Source: Anas platyrhynchos
Lineage: Eukaryota > Chordata > Aves > Anseriformes > Anatidae
DNA: 64,000 nucleotides
Direction: 5' to 3'
NCBI RefSeq assembly: GCF_047663525.1
Contig: NC_092601.1
Coordinates: 16,763,501-16,827,500 of the forward strand
Below are positions 22,601 through 33,556 of the stretch, piece by piece. Below the pieces are notes generated by a model. That model was given only the letters and a program-made list of their open reading frames with translations. It had not been told where the DNA came from and did no database searches. The translations under genes and the position numbers were made by a program. Position 1 is the first letter of the stretch, and each line of letters begins with the position of its first letter.

Positions 22601-25600
22601 CCTTCTGCAGTCAGAGTGCAGCAGGTACTTGATAGGAATACGTGACAGAAGCAGCTTGTACTCGGGTGTTTTTCTGTTCCTGTAGCCTGTTCCTCAAACC
22701 AAGTGAGATCTTCCTTGAGTGCTAAAGTTTGCTATCGTGTTACTAAAGAAAATGCATCTGATGTAGTCAAAAGCAAACTCATATCTTTCCTCAGAAGCCA
22801 GAAATACCTTTGCTATCCATTTCCAGCAGAACTAGACGTCGAAACTAAAAGCCCAGACAAAGAAAGTCTCTTCTCCACATTCAGTCCATGGTATAAGGGT
22901 GCAGGGGGGCCTGGGGACTCTGCACTCGGTTACGTGTTCACCCCCACTACAAGGGAACAGAAGTCTTTCAGCTGGCTTATTTTTGTCAGGTTTTTACAAG
23001 ATATGACATGTCAGCTCCGTGCACTCCTCTAGCAATATCTATCCCTAACCACAGAGTTGCATTTTTCCTATTGCTCAACACAACAACCCACAAGCAGCTC
23101 TAACTTTTGTAGCAGCCTGAACAGAAATCCCAGCCGCATGGGACGAGCAGCCTTTCCTTCTCCCACACTTACGTTCTTTCGGTGATTGGTCATGGTAGTA
23201 AGCTCCTGAGCCAGGTCTTTGAGTTTCTTGCTGTCTCTGCCGCACAGCACCAGCCTAGAGCCAGCTGCGTGGAAGGCTTTTGCGCATTCTTTGGAGGAAA
23301 GAAGGAAAAGAAAAGATCTGAATGCCAGAGACAAACAGCACGTGATGTTTGATGGCAGGCTAGAACTTTTAGCTAGCAAGGGTCTGGGGTGGCTTTGGTA
23401 TTCCTGAGCAGGAAAACTGTGGGAAGGAACAGCCAGGAATATACAGCGCTCCATCTGCCCAGAGTATCTCAGCTGGAAGGTCTCTCCTGAAACACTCCTA
23501 TCATCTCTTCTTGAGGAGAAATACAAGGCTGCTTTAAATTAAAGCAGAATTAGAAAACATACCACTCAAAAATATATATTTGGAGAAAAAATGGCTTATA
23601 TTAGGAAGAAAAGTTATATTAATACTGCCGAGAGTTTTAATGTCAATAGATGGACTTGTAGCACAAGAGAAAAGGTACTTGGGGTTGGAGGGGCAGGGAG
23701 AAGGAGGGGAAAGGATGGCAGAGCACCAGAAATACACCAACCAAAGTAAATGCAGAACAATTGACGTGGGAAGTTTTACAGAAACAATTTGACTTCCTGG
23801 CTTTCTAAAGATTTAGAGAGAAGAGCCCTCAGAGCACAGGAAGGCCCAGCGTGTTCCTTGCCTTGATGAGCTCCAGATTATACCGACTGGAGGGCGGATA
23901 AAATTTCCCTCTACAAATGTTGAGACTTTTCGCACCAAAATTTGAACTCCTTATCCTGCCTTTGGCACCCTTCTGTCAGTACCTACCTTTTCCCAGGCCA
24001 GAGGTGGCCCCGGTGACCACCACCACCGCTCCCTGCAGGTAAGTTCGCATCCGCATCCACTGCAGCAGCCGAAAAAGGGCGAAGAGCCCCAAGCTGCCAA
24101 AGAGCAGTGGGATGATGACGGTGGATGTGAGATCCATGAGTCTTCCTTTCTCAGCAGTCTTCCTAGAGCCACAAGATGAAAGGAAACAGACCGCTTTACT
24201 GATAAGAAAATTAGCAGAGGCTTGAAAACTTGGGAAATGCTTTTTCCTACCCCTGCCTTAGACCACCAGTAAACCAAACACCATACAGAAGTATCTTCAA
24301 TAAATTTTCCTGAATCCTTCATCTGGGCTTCCAAAAGTTGACATCTGTACCCAATTTTAAGCATGTAAATGCTAACCTGACCATCCCAGCAGGACGCTTG
24401 GATCTTATAAGCACCACATAACAAATGTGGGCTGCGGGATGCTGTTCCCGTGTGCTTTTCCATTTTGCTCTAAATTCTGTCCCTTGTACAAACTGTTTAG
24501 AATGAAAGCTCTGCAGGGCTGGGATATGTCTCTGCATGCTTCTAATTGTAACAAAACCTCTTGGATTTCTCTAGAACAGCCCGTGCTACGGTGTCTACAT
24601 GCCAGAGACCCGTTACTGTGCGTTATCCCAGATGGATATAACCCCCTCTACATTCAGGAGACGCAGAATAAAGCTTTCCCTCCGAGCACATTATTTGCTC
24701 AATGCCCTGAAATCTGTGGCTCCATCTCCCGTGTCTTTCAGAACCTGCTGGGACAGAGCAGTCACCTGAGTGAAATGAGCCCCATGTCCAATCTAGCAGC
24801 TGAAGCCTACATTCGTGCTCTTTAATGCCAACATTAATCGTGCAGTTTGTTAGCAGCATGAGCCCATGTTCCGATGCCCTGAAACTAAACCTGTGTGAAT
24901 GAAACCCAAGCTGAAGGTATCCTCAGGACCAAGCTCAGCCTGGAATTGGGTTCTGAGGTCAATGCCTAGCCCCAATCTCCTTGCTAAGCCATCGCCTTTA
25001 GGCGAGGAGTTTATGTTACAGCTTCCTAGGTGGCCAAAGGGTAAGTGATATCTTTGCTGGGAAAAAGGTCACTAAGTTTCCCACTGTGTGTACCCCCAAG
25101 CTTTGAGGCTTTTTTTTCAGAGGAAATGCAAGCCAGTTACAACCCCTTCTTCGAGTTTGCACATCTTTCGGGTTGCATGTACAGCCTAAGCCAAGTATTA
25201 GCATATTTTCCCTGTTTTGCAGATAGTTTGAGCGCTGCAGGACAGTTCTCCACCAGGAAGATACTGGCAGGGATTGGGCAGACAACTTATGCAGTACTTC
25301 AAACACAAGAGCATGAGAAGTAGAAAATGACAGGTGTGTAATAATAATAAGCCATAATCGGGGTCGTTAAGTAGTACTGAGCTTGGATGGGGCTGTAGGG
25401 ATGGCAGAGGCTGTACTAGTCGTGGGACACAGCTGATGTGGAAAAGGCCGTGCTCGCCTGGATTTCCATCAGGGGTTTGAACAGGATTCCTCAGGTAGCT
25501 GGTCAGCGAGCAGGCCAGCTTGCTCAACCTGTAACGAGCTGTATAAAGTAGTTGTGGAGGTACAGCTAGGACAAAATCACACACAGAGAGCTCATCTAGC

Positions 25601-28600
25601 GCTAAATAAGTGTGACAAGATCTAAAAGCGAAGCTGTCGAGCTGGCACACAGCTCTTCTCCAGCTACTGTGGAGCTTCCTGAGCTAACTCGTGGATCTTT
25701 ACAGAGTGCCTCGTTGTGTAACGCGCTGCAGAGAGGCAGCCAGGGCACAGGCTCCCCTGGGGCACGGGGAGTGTGCCTGCAGTGAGAAATCAGAGAGCCA
25801 GGAGGAGGATTGAACTCATTCCGTCGCGAAGCAGCGCACAAGCACAGCGCCCAGCTGTTCAGTGTCTTATTCCTCCACCTCTCAGTGCTGAGTGTGCAGA
25901 AACGGTGTGGGTTGTGCTGATTTACAAAGCAGCCTGGTGAAGTTTTTTAAAGTGAGGAGAGTGCAGAACACCCCTCCTCAAAAAATAAATCCCGGGAAAG
26001 AGCTGTTTAGATACGGGGCTGCTGGCTCCCTTTTGGAAGCAGGAGGTGCTTCTGCTGTCTCATTTAAAGCAGCTGCCTCTTTGTTGTCCTTCTTTGCTCC
26101 TAAGGCTCTCATGAGATTCAGAAGACAAGAGGTGGGCAGGGACGACAGGTGCTGACATCGACCAGCGTGGCTTTCAGGGCAGTTTGGAATCAAAAATACC
26201 CAGCTCCCATTTAGGGCCTTTGATTATTTCCAAAGCGGGATCAGACAGGTGGAGTGGCACTTCTCTCACAAGCCTGCGTTGAAGCTGACACGTTTCAGAA
26301 ATCTGGTTTTGCTTCTGGTTTTGGTAAAATGCAGAGGCACAGAGCTGGTAAGAGGGAGCTCTTCTGACCCCTTTTCCTAATTAAACCACACCAGGTGATG
26401 GGAGGCATTCCCACGTTTGTTTAGGGCATGGGTTTTTCGTGTTCTTTAGCAAAATGAAGGTTGAGTTTGCAAGGACTGAATCCTGCCCCAGGGGCTGGTG
26501 GAGAAGAGCCCCCAAGCCCACCAACACAGCCAGCTGTGTTCTGGTCCTGCAGCACCCGTTGCTCACCAGCGTGAACCAGTTACACCTGCTCAACTTACTC
26601 CTTAATCGCGTCGTTTGTTATTCATCTACCTTATAAACAAAGGTCTGCCTTTAATCCTTTCTGTTTGAAAAGCTTTCCAAGCCCTTTTATTGGTTTTCTT
26701 TCTCTTCTTTCTCTCCGTGTTAGGTCCAGGAACATGGCAAACTGGCTGATCTCTGCCTGCCTGAAGGCTGCAGCAAGCCCTGAACCCACTCAGCAGCTGC
26801 AACCCGCTTCTGCAGCTTCCAGGCTGGAGTCTGAATCAACAGGTAATTAACTCCTGATATAGGGGAAGGGAAATAGGGGATGGCAATGAGAAAGACTGCA
26901 CAGAAGAGGGGAGCAAGGGTGAGAAGGAATAGCCAAGCAAAGGTGTAGATCTTTTTTAATTAGGTCGTCCAGTTGCAGGTATTTTCCATGGAAGGGACTC
27001 AAATGGTGCCTTAAAAAGAGCCCCAGAACAAAGAAAATCCCAGCTCAGCCAGGTTTCAGAAAGACAAATGCCTGGCTGAGCTGAGCTGTTTTGGAAAGAT
27101 GAAAGAATTCTTGCAGCTCTTCAGCCCTAAGGCAATATTTTTTTCTTTATTTTCCTGTCCCAGCTTACTTCACGAAACCACAAGCCCTTACTGGAGTTTG
27201 TAATATCGAACATAAAGGAATCATAAAATGAGAATCAGCGGAACAAAAAGCCGTAGAAATCAGCTCAAGGCATGCTGCAGTGTGTTCAACAGCATCCATG
27301 GGATTGAACCCACTGCTAGGCTGCTGACGTAACAGGGCAGCTCTGACATTTTCAGGAATATTTGGGGGAAAAGGACAAAGGAAAAACAAAATGCTGCAAG
27401 CTGAAGGAGTAATTATTTTCTGTTCAGTATTGGGATTATTTGACGTGAAAAAACTGCTGCAAAGGTGAATGTGATCACAAATGTGATCTGAAGGTGAATG
27501 AGATCACAAATTAAAAAAAAATAAGACTTGGTTCCCATCAACAGAAATGCTAATTTGCAAAACAAACGCTGGGAGAAGAGGAGAAGCATAAAACCCAAAT
27601 TAAGCAGATAAAACTCTGAAGTAGCTCAAAGCACCTCAGGGCAGGTAAGGCTGAGTGGCAGTAAAAACAAGAGGTTTGGCAGGGAGGGCATCGGTTTCAC
27701 TGCCTTATTTGAGGTGAACAGGATCAGCTCAGAGCTCTTGCTCCAAGGTGTGAGATCCCCCTCTCACCTGTGTTCAAAAATGTGGGGGCTCACATTGGAA
27801 AAAGCAGGGACTTCTTAATTTTTCTTGGCATTTAACATTTATGACATCAAATTACCTGCAGGAGAGAAGCCACTGCTCTTTACAGGTCGAAATAAAAACC
27901 TGAAATTCTCAGTTCTCCCTCCAAAATGCAGGATTGGAACCAGGAGGTTATCGAGAGCAGAAATAAGAGCACTGATAATGAAAGCAAGTACAAGCAACTG
28001 CAAACTTTCTGAAAGGCTTAGCATAAAATAAATCACACACATCCATTAAGAAGAGCTTTCCCCCTGTAACAAAAACTGGATGCTACCCCATGACAGCCAG
28101 GATAATGATTTCAGAAGGAACACGGAGCTCAGTTAATAAGGTCAAGAGTGCACTGAGGGCAGCAAAGATGAGATCGAGTCCTAAAAGCAACCAAAACCGC
28201 GCTAAGTTTCTCGAAACAAGCCCTATTCTCCTTTAGCTTCGGCCACCTAGAATCACATTGTCCCTTAAATGACAAATGGCAGCAACTGGGCGGCTATTTT
28301 CAGAAATGAAAAGGTGGCATTTAAAGGGGGGGCAGGGGGCACCAAGGAAAAACTCGTTTTTTTTCCCTAAGGAGCAGCAAGTGGCTCCGGGCTTTGTCAG
28401 CTCCCACCTTTAGTCCGAAGAAAGCACAAATCCTACCTGGGAAAGGGGCTCGCTTGCCTGGGACTGCGAGGTTCTGTCTCCCTCTGGGCTCTCAGGGGGA
28501 CCCAGCTGACTTAAATTACCCGCTGGCAGCGGGCCAGGCAGCGCGCTGGGCTCCGTCCAATGCTCGCACAGCCTCTGAAAGCAAAGCTTGGGAAGACGGC

Positions 28601-30181
28601 GGCGTGCGGCCTCCGAGATGTGGGGTGGTTTAACCCCCGGATTGAAAAGATGGAGGCAAATGCAAAATGGTAGAGGTTTTGGTGAGAGTCTGCTTAGATC
28701 TAGGGCTGAAAAATAATTTCCTGTACTTCATGCAGAGCATCCCCAAGTCCAACGGTGTTTTTTATGCTCTCTTGGTAAAAGGAAAAAAAAAAGGCAAAGT
28801 TTGTGAATTGGTTGCAACTCTGTTATTTTAATTGGTTTTGGGATGTACTCTGGTTTTATAGCGCACACTGAAGTGTCTATCTCATTAATTAAAAGGGAAA
28901 AAAATTAATTTTCATTTCTTTCCTTAGGATTCTTGAGAACTTTGAGCAGAACTGGACTGAGAGATGAGCTGCTCATCACACTCGGCAGCAGCACGTGGTA
29001 TCTGCCAGGGAAATGGGCATTCCTTCAAGCAGACCACATTCGCTAAATCCTTTTCAAGCCGTGTTTGACAGGGAAGAAGAGTGAGCATTGCTTGCGTTTA
29101 ACACCAGCTAAATGTTCTTGGTGATCCAACTGCTTCAGAAAGAAATTGACGTGAAATGTGTAGACTTTGAGGTCAGGGGACAAAGGAAGGCAGCATTGTC
29201 TATTCAATCAGTGATTTAATAGAAGCAAACAGGAAATTTGACAATTTCTCTGACTCACCAGGTCCCCAAACAATGGTAAGTGAAGGTTCAAAAAGCTCAC
29301 TGAAGACCTAATGAGAAAAATAAAGTGACTACGCTCATTGAAACAGCTGAATTAACAAAATGCTTGTGTGCACTTACATTATCTGCTTTCACTCCAGACT
29401 TCATGAGCAGAAAATGATGTGCGAGATACCCTGAGGGCATTAGAAATCAGCAAAAGGCCTAAGAAGGAACTCAGTGCCTGGACAGAACTCCTCAGTAAAA
29501 GGTAATTGTTCAGAGAAGAAAGGGAGGAGGGGTTTGGGAGAAGGAATCCAAGACCCCAGCTGGATTTCTGAACAGAAATGATGGGAAGTGTGACGGTGAG
29601 GACTGCCCCAGGCAACAGGAGCAGGCGGACACCAGGTCTGTAAGTGGATGGCAACAAAGATCGGTCGTCTGGGGGCTGCTGAGGTGGGAAGGCTCAGTTA
29701 TAACAGTCTGAATTAACTTCTTAAGGTGCAATTCGAAAACCCTGCTATCTCCCCGCTATCACTTGGAGCAGTGCCTGAGGAGACGATCCGCTGTGTTTTG
29801 GGAGTCGCTTAATGCCATTTATTTATGCTTTTACCCCAAAAAGATCTCAGTATAGCCCCTGGGATTATCAACGTAACCCCTCGGGATTATCAATACAACC
29901 CCCGGGATTACCAATACAACCCCTGGGATTGTCAATACACCCCCTTGGGATTATCAATACAACCCTTGGGATTACCAAAATAACCCCCGGGATTGTCAAT
30001 ACACCCCCTCAGGATTATCAATACACCTCCCTGGATTACCAATCCAACCCCTCAGGATTATCAATGTAACCCCCAAGATTACCAGCCCAGCCCCTCACGG
30101 CCCCCCCCCAGCCGCCCTTTGCCGCCCCCGTCCCCTCAGGGCCCCCCCGGCCGGGCCCTACCTGCCCGCCGCCGTCACCAT
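19493..30181 (-). CDS. DHRS7B: DHRS7B, dehydrogenase/reductase SDR family member 7B (complete, seven coding exons)
   Basis: On the minus strand, coding segments 30181-30162, 24162-23987, 23288-23173, 22505-22295, 21746-21654, 20291-20139 and 19698-19493 join in frame to 324 codons plus TAG (human: 325). Residues about 18-40 form one N-terminal membrane anchor ([18 protein letters not shown]). A short-chain dehydrogenase fold follows: cofactor loop TGATSGLG (57-64), NNAG (140-143), and catalytic Ser193, Tyr206 and Lys210 in ISS and YAASK. The sequence closely follows vertebrate DHRS7B ([16 protein letters not shown]). Known role: an ER/peroxisome-associated acyl/alkyl-DHAP reductase step in ether-lipid synthesis (PexRAP), also reported to modulate PPAR-gamma. 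All catalytic residues are present and all junctions are GT-AG. It is divergent from USP22 and convergent with TMEM11. Confidence 0.97.
20139..20291 (-). CDS. DHRS7B: DHRS7B coding exon 6
   Basis: The acceptor is TTTTCCAG. It completes Tyr206 and encodes [20 protein letters not shown], then [14 protein letters not shown] and ADGSRYGG; the last Gly/Val codon is split by donor GTGAGA. It holds the YxxxK catalytic pair. Confidence 0.96.
21654..21746 (-). CDS. DHRS7B: DHRS7B coding exon 5
   Basis: Encodes [19 protein letters not shown] through PFRSA with catalytic Ser193; the donor GTAAGT splits the Tyr206 codon. The 93 bases keep the frame. Confidence 0.96.
22295..22505 (-). CDS. DHRS7B: DHRS7B coding exon 4
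   Basis: Opens on a codon boundary with [13 protein letters not shown] and contains [15 protein letters not shown] and [16 protein letters not shown]. The NNAG motif and the MxTNYFG helix are SDR hallmarks. The donor is GTACTT. Confidence 0.96.
23173..23288 (-). CDS. DHRS7B: DHRS7B coding exon 3
   Basis: Completes Glu66 and encodes [20 protein letters not shown] through TMTNHRKN, then donor GTAAGT. It covers the second strand of the Rossmann fold with the CGRD cofactor-specificity region. Confidence 0.95.
23987..24162 (-). CDS. DHRS7B: DHRS7B coding exon 2
   Basis: The acceptor is GGCTCTAG and the donor is GTAGGT. It encodes the membrane anchor, the basic WMRMR stop-transfer stretch and the NADP-binding TGATSGLGK loop. 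Confidence 0.96.
24163..30161 (-). other. DHRS7B: DHRS7B intron 1
   Basis: This is a 6.0 kb intron. Next to exon 1 it holds the 21-22 bp minisatellite. A 29 bp near-direct duplication (AAGGTGAATGTGATCACAAA, second copy with one change) lies at 27462-27511. Near 26330-26380 and 25780-25850 there are weak antisense MIR-like or tRNA-SINE-like stretches (see findings). I recognise no coding exon. Confidence 0.85.
29861..30095. repeat. 21-22 bp minisatellite, 11 units
   Basis: Units of the type GGGATTATCAATACAACCCC begin at 29861, 29883, 29904, 29925, 29947, 29968, 29989, 30011, 30032, 30054 and 30075. Spacing alternates between 21 and 22 bp. The third base pair after GATT varies (ATC, ACC, GTC) and the units nearest exon 1 are the most changed. 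The array ends less than 70 bp from DHRS7B exon 1, inside intron 1. Confidence 0.95.
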
Positions 30182-30365
30182 GGCCACCGCCGGAAGTGCG
30201 GCGGGGGGAGGCGGGGCTTCCGGCGGCGCGCCCAATAGCAGGCCGCTTCTGCCGGAAGGCCTGGGAGCCGGCCCGCGGCGTTGCCCTTCGTGGGTCCGGC
30301 CGTGGGTTGGGTCCGGTCGGGAAACAGCGCCCCCGGTGGGAGGTTCCGGCCTCACTTTGTTCCGA
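30090..30365 (-). promoter_or_regulatory. DHRS7B: CpG-island promoter of DHRS7B
   Basis: A compact GC-rich, CpG-rich stretch surrounds exon 1. Upstream of the start codon are three ETS-type CCGGAAG cores, at 30190-30197 (+ strand), 30217-30223 (- strand) and 30252-30258 (+ strand), and a CCAAT box at 30232-30236 (+ strand). No TATA box is evident. The transcription start is probably between about 30190 and 30260 on the minus strand. Confidence 0.75.
30162..30181 (-). CDS. DHRS7B: DHRS7B coding exon 1
   Basis: Twenty coding bases encode MVTAAG plus two bases of an Arg codon, then donor GTAGGG. Joined to exon 2 it gives [18 protein letters not shown], which lines up with the human start (MVSP...RK...MD). 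ATG lies in GGCCATGG context. Met16 in exon 2 is an alternative start just before the membrane anchor. Confidence 0.85.
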
Positions 30366-30398
30366 GCTGGGCCTGCGGGTCTATTAGGGCAGTGGTTC

Positions 30399-30450
30399 AA
30401 TTAATAATAATAATATTAATAATATTAATAATAAAACAATTAATAATTCA
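30399..30450. repeat. (AAT)n microsatellite, imperfect
   Basis: TTAATAATAATAATATTAAT continues as irregular AAT/ATT units. It lies just upstream of the DHRS7B CpG island and marks an abrupt shift from GC-rich to AT-rich sequence. Confidence 0.85.
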
Positions 30451-31410
30451 GCCTCCCAGAAGGATCCCTGAGGAGCCAGCTCGTTGCCAGCCCTGCTTGA
30501 AAGGGCAGGGGAGCTGCATACAGCGTACCCAGAGCTGGCAGTGCATGGCTACAGGGGCAGGGATGGCGAAATCCTGTGATAAAAGAGGAGGAGGTGGCGT
30601 TCTGCAGGGCCCTGATCGCGGTCCCGGAGTGTGGGCAGCAAGACCAGGGGCAGTGTGGTTCCCTGGTTCTTAAACGGGCTCCCCGCAGCAGTGCTCGCAG
30701 GCAGCACCCGCAGTCCAAGAGCTTTTCCCTTTGAGGTGAAATGGGGCTGAAGTGTTGCAGCCTCAGCTCCTGTAAAGGCCGTGGAGCTGATAACGGGCAA
30801 CGGGGTGCTGCAGGGTTACAGCACAAATCCGAGCAGGCCTTTGGAAAACAAGGTTCCTGTGATGCCCAAATCCCAAAGCCTGGATGGACTCAGTGGTGTG
30901 AGGAGCTCCTGCACCAAGGGCTTCGTCCTGGCACAAGGAGCTTCTCTTCCTATTCCCTACAGCGTGCGTGAGCAGGAGATACATCTACAAAGGCATTATC
31001 CAGCGACAAAGGGAGTTAATCCCAGGTGTCTTTCCCTTTGAGCAGCAGTGAGGTGAGCAGTTGTGTTTGTGTGTTTTTTTATGACAGTTACTTGAAGCAG
31101 TTTACATATGGTAACGGCATTTTGTTCCTCTCTAATAAGGAAAACACACTGGGGCCGTGAGTTTGCATCAGTATGTTTGTTTGTCATTAGTAAGGGATCA
31201 ATACTGAAGGAAAAAATAGAAAAGGATTCAAGATCTTCCTAAAAATCACATTCTGATAGGTCTGACAGTAACACGCTTTTCTGGCTTTAGGGCCAATGTG
31301 AATCAAAAGGAAAGAATCAATAATTATACTTATCCAAATTAAAATGAAAAACAAGAAGTTCATTTGTGTAATGGCAGCCTTACTGGAAGCTGCAGTCTGC
31401 TCGGTCTTCT

Positions 31411-31485
31411 GAAAATCAGAGCTAGAAAAAGCCCTTTCAGACCATCCTTCTCAGCAAAGCAGGACAGGATGAGCCAGAGCCTAAT
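31411..31485 (-). mobile_element. possible old CR1/L3-type LINE 3' end fragment
   Basis: The stretch AAAATCAGAGCTAGAAAAAG, then CTTTCAGACCATCC and AGCAAAGCAGGAC, resembles the antisense 3' end of amniote CR1-type LINEs (a ...CTAGAAGGGACC...GTCATC...CAAAGCAGGAC... pattern). It is degraded and I have no alignment, so the family call is tentative. Confidence 0.35.
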
Positions 31486-33452
31486 GCACTGACTTTCTCA
31501 CAGGACCATGGCTGCCTGAGAGCTACATCCAAGCTCCTGTGGTAATTTACCTGGTATCTGACAGCCTATTTAATTTAATAGGGAACAGTCAGCGTCACAA
31601 GACTGCAGGTGCTGGCAAAGTTGATTGAAACCAAGTGTCCCGTGTTGCCTGTGTGAGAGGCGAGTCCTACAGCAAAGGGTTAGTCAGACTGGAGCTGCAA
31701 TTAGAGAATGAATGCACTGAAATAAGGCTTGATTTTGTTGCTTTGACTGGAATCTTTTATCTTAGATTAAACTAGTGCAGTTAATTAGCAACAAACTTTG
31801 ATTTAAACCTCCTTGTTCCCAAATTGCATGTTGGTTTTGTGGCCTAGAACACCAAAAGGCATTCGGGTGATTTGTGTCAACATGTCTTTGTTCTCAGCAG
31901 CATTAGAGAGGAGTCTGGCCTGAATCTAGGACTTTTGTTTTGGAGGCCACGCAGCCTGGCGGGTAAATGTTGGTGTAGACTTTTAAAACCACGACTGCTG
32001 CTTTTATTAGCACTCAGTCTCTCCTCTTTTTCTTTCTCTTTGTCTCAGCCCAGAACTGCAAAGGACTGGAATCCTTTTAGCGTTTAACACTTCCTTGGCA
32101 AACATCCTGCTGCTCTATTGTTGCCCTCCTGAAGTGCAGGAGTTCCTTTCTGAGGAGGAAAAGCTCTCCAAACTCAGGGAAGTATTTGCACTTGTGGTTG
32201 GTGACATCTGCTTTGCTGCAAGCATCACCGAGTGCACATCCACACAGCCTTTTAACCCTGTTCTCTAGGGCAACAATTTTGTGCTCTAGTTCTTCCCAGC
32301 TCTTACTTATCACCTATTTTCAGGGAATATAGGAAGTGGTTTCTCTTTTAAGAAAAGCTTAGGTTGCTTACCCTAAGAGCAAAGATCTGTGCAGAAATCC
32401 CCATAAGGAAACAAAACCTTCCCCGGGGAAACCATCCTTGAACTGGTTTGCACTGAAAGCTCACAATTTCACCGTGCCTTTGGCTGGGAGGTATTCAAAG
32501 GGTTGTGGCACGCTTGAAGATTTTCTTGTTGCAATCTCTGGTGCAAGAGTGCAGTCTCTTCTCCTTCACTCCCTGCACAGATTGGCTTTATAGGAGTGAC
32601 TGAAAACAGCCCAGGATGTCTGTCCCTTCCAGGCAATAGACCCAAGGAGGTAGCCTTGATTTTTTGCCCATTTTTCTGATTTGGAACTGGGCTCTGACTT
32701 AAGGACACCAAACTCCTTTCAGACAGGGTCTGTAGCTTCTCACCCCTTCTCCCTGGGAGAGTCTTGCTCTAGGTCCATTTCAGCGTGCTCACATGTTTTT
32801 GCACAACCTGAGTCTTTGATTTTCCTCAAGTTACTTTCTGCGTGGTTTAGTTGCAGTTGTTCATAACTCCTGTCTTTTCCAGACCCTGCACTGCAGCATT
32901 TCCAGACTCAATGTGAAAAAAAAAAAGAACAGACTTAGTGAGACTGCATTTTTGTTGTACGGTTGTGCTGCACACCCCTGACTTTTGCAGCTAAACCAAA
33001 AATGGGAAGAGGGAACAATGTCACCTCCTTCAGCTAAAGATCCTCAACCATACCAGAACCATTTTAACAGAGCTGAATGCTTCCAGGGGACCTAGTGATG
33101 TTTTGTTGCTCACAGAAGTGGAGCCATGTCAAAGCCGAGGGACTGTTCTGTAAAAAGACTGATTGTGCTTGCTGTAATTGCTGAAGGGACAGCCCGGGCC
33201 TGCTCCGTGGAAGCGTCACCTCCCTGAAGCCTTGCTGATGTGAGGATATCCAGCCCTGGCTTTCCCTGCTGCCTCACCTCTTCGTCTTGGTGTGATAAAA
33301 GCAGGTGAGGTTCGAGAACTGGAAGGCAACAGAGAGAAGAATATAACCAACCTCTTCTGCTCTTTGGTGGGGTAGGAAAGAGTTAAAGGCCAACAGAGGG
33401 CGAGCGGCTGCTCCATTGTTCAGGCACTGCTCGACCCAGGGTTGCTGCTCTC

Positions 33453-33556
33453 TATTCCCGGATCTGCCTCTGGCTTCCTGCATGACCTTGGGCTGGTCAC
33501 CTACCTTTTCTTTTCTTTGGTTCCCAAACTGTAACATGGAAATAATTCTCTTCCTG
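33453..33556 (+). mobile_element. MIR-type (CORE-SINE) fragment
   Basis: The sequence runs ATTCCCGGATCTGCCTCTGG, then TGCATGACCTTGGGCTGGTC, and ends AACTGTAACATGGAAATAAT. This follows the MIR consensus core and 3' part (ATTCCCGGCTCTGCC, TGTGACCTTGGGCAAGTCAC, CATCTGTAAAATGGG) over about 100 bp. It is an ancient amniote retroposon copy in + orientation. Confidence 0.75.

Noticed and set aside
22703-23032. 109-codon + strand frame inside DHRS7B intron 3
   Set aside because: It is antisense to DHRS7B, has no recognised family, and lies in intron between well-defined exons.
29812-30069. 85-codon frame with repeated Pro/Gly/Leu/Ile motifs
   Set aside because: It is the translation of the 21-22 bp minisatellite. 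The 22 bp units shift the frame, so it is not a real repeat protein.
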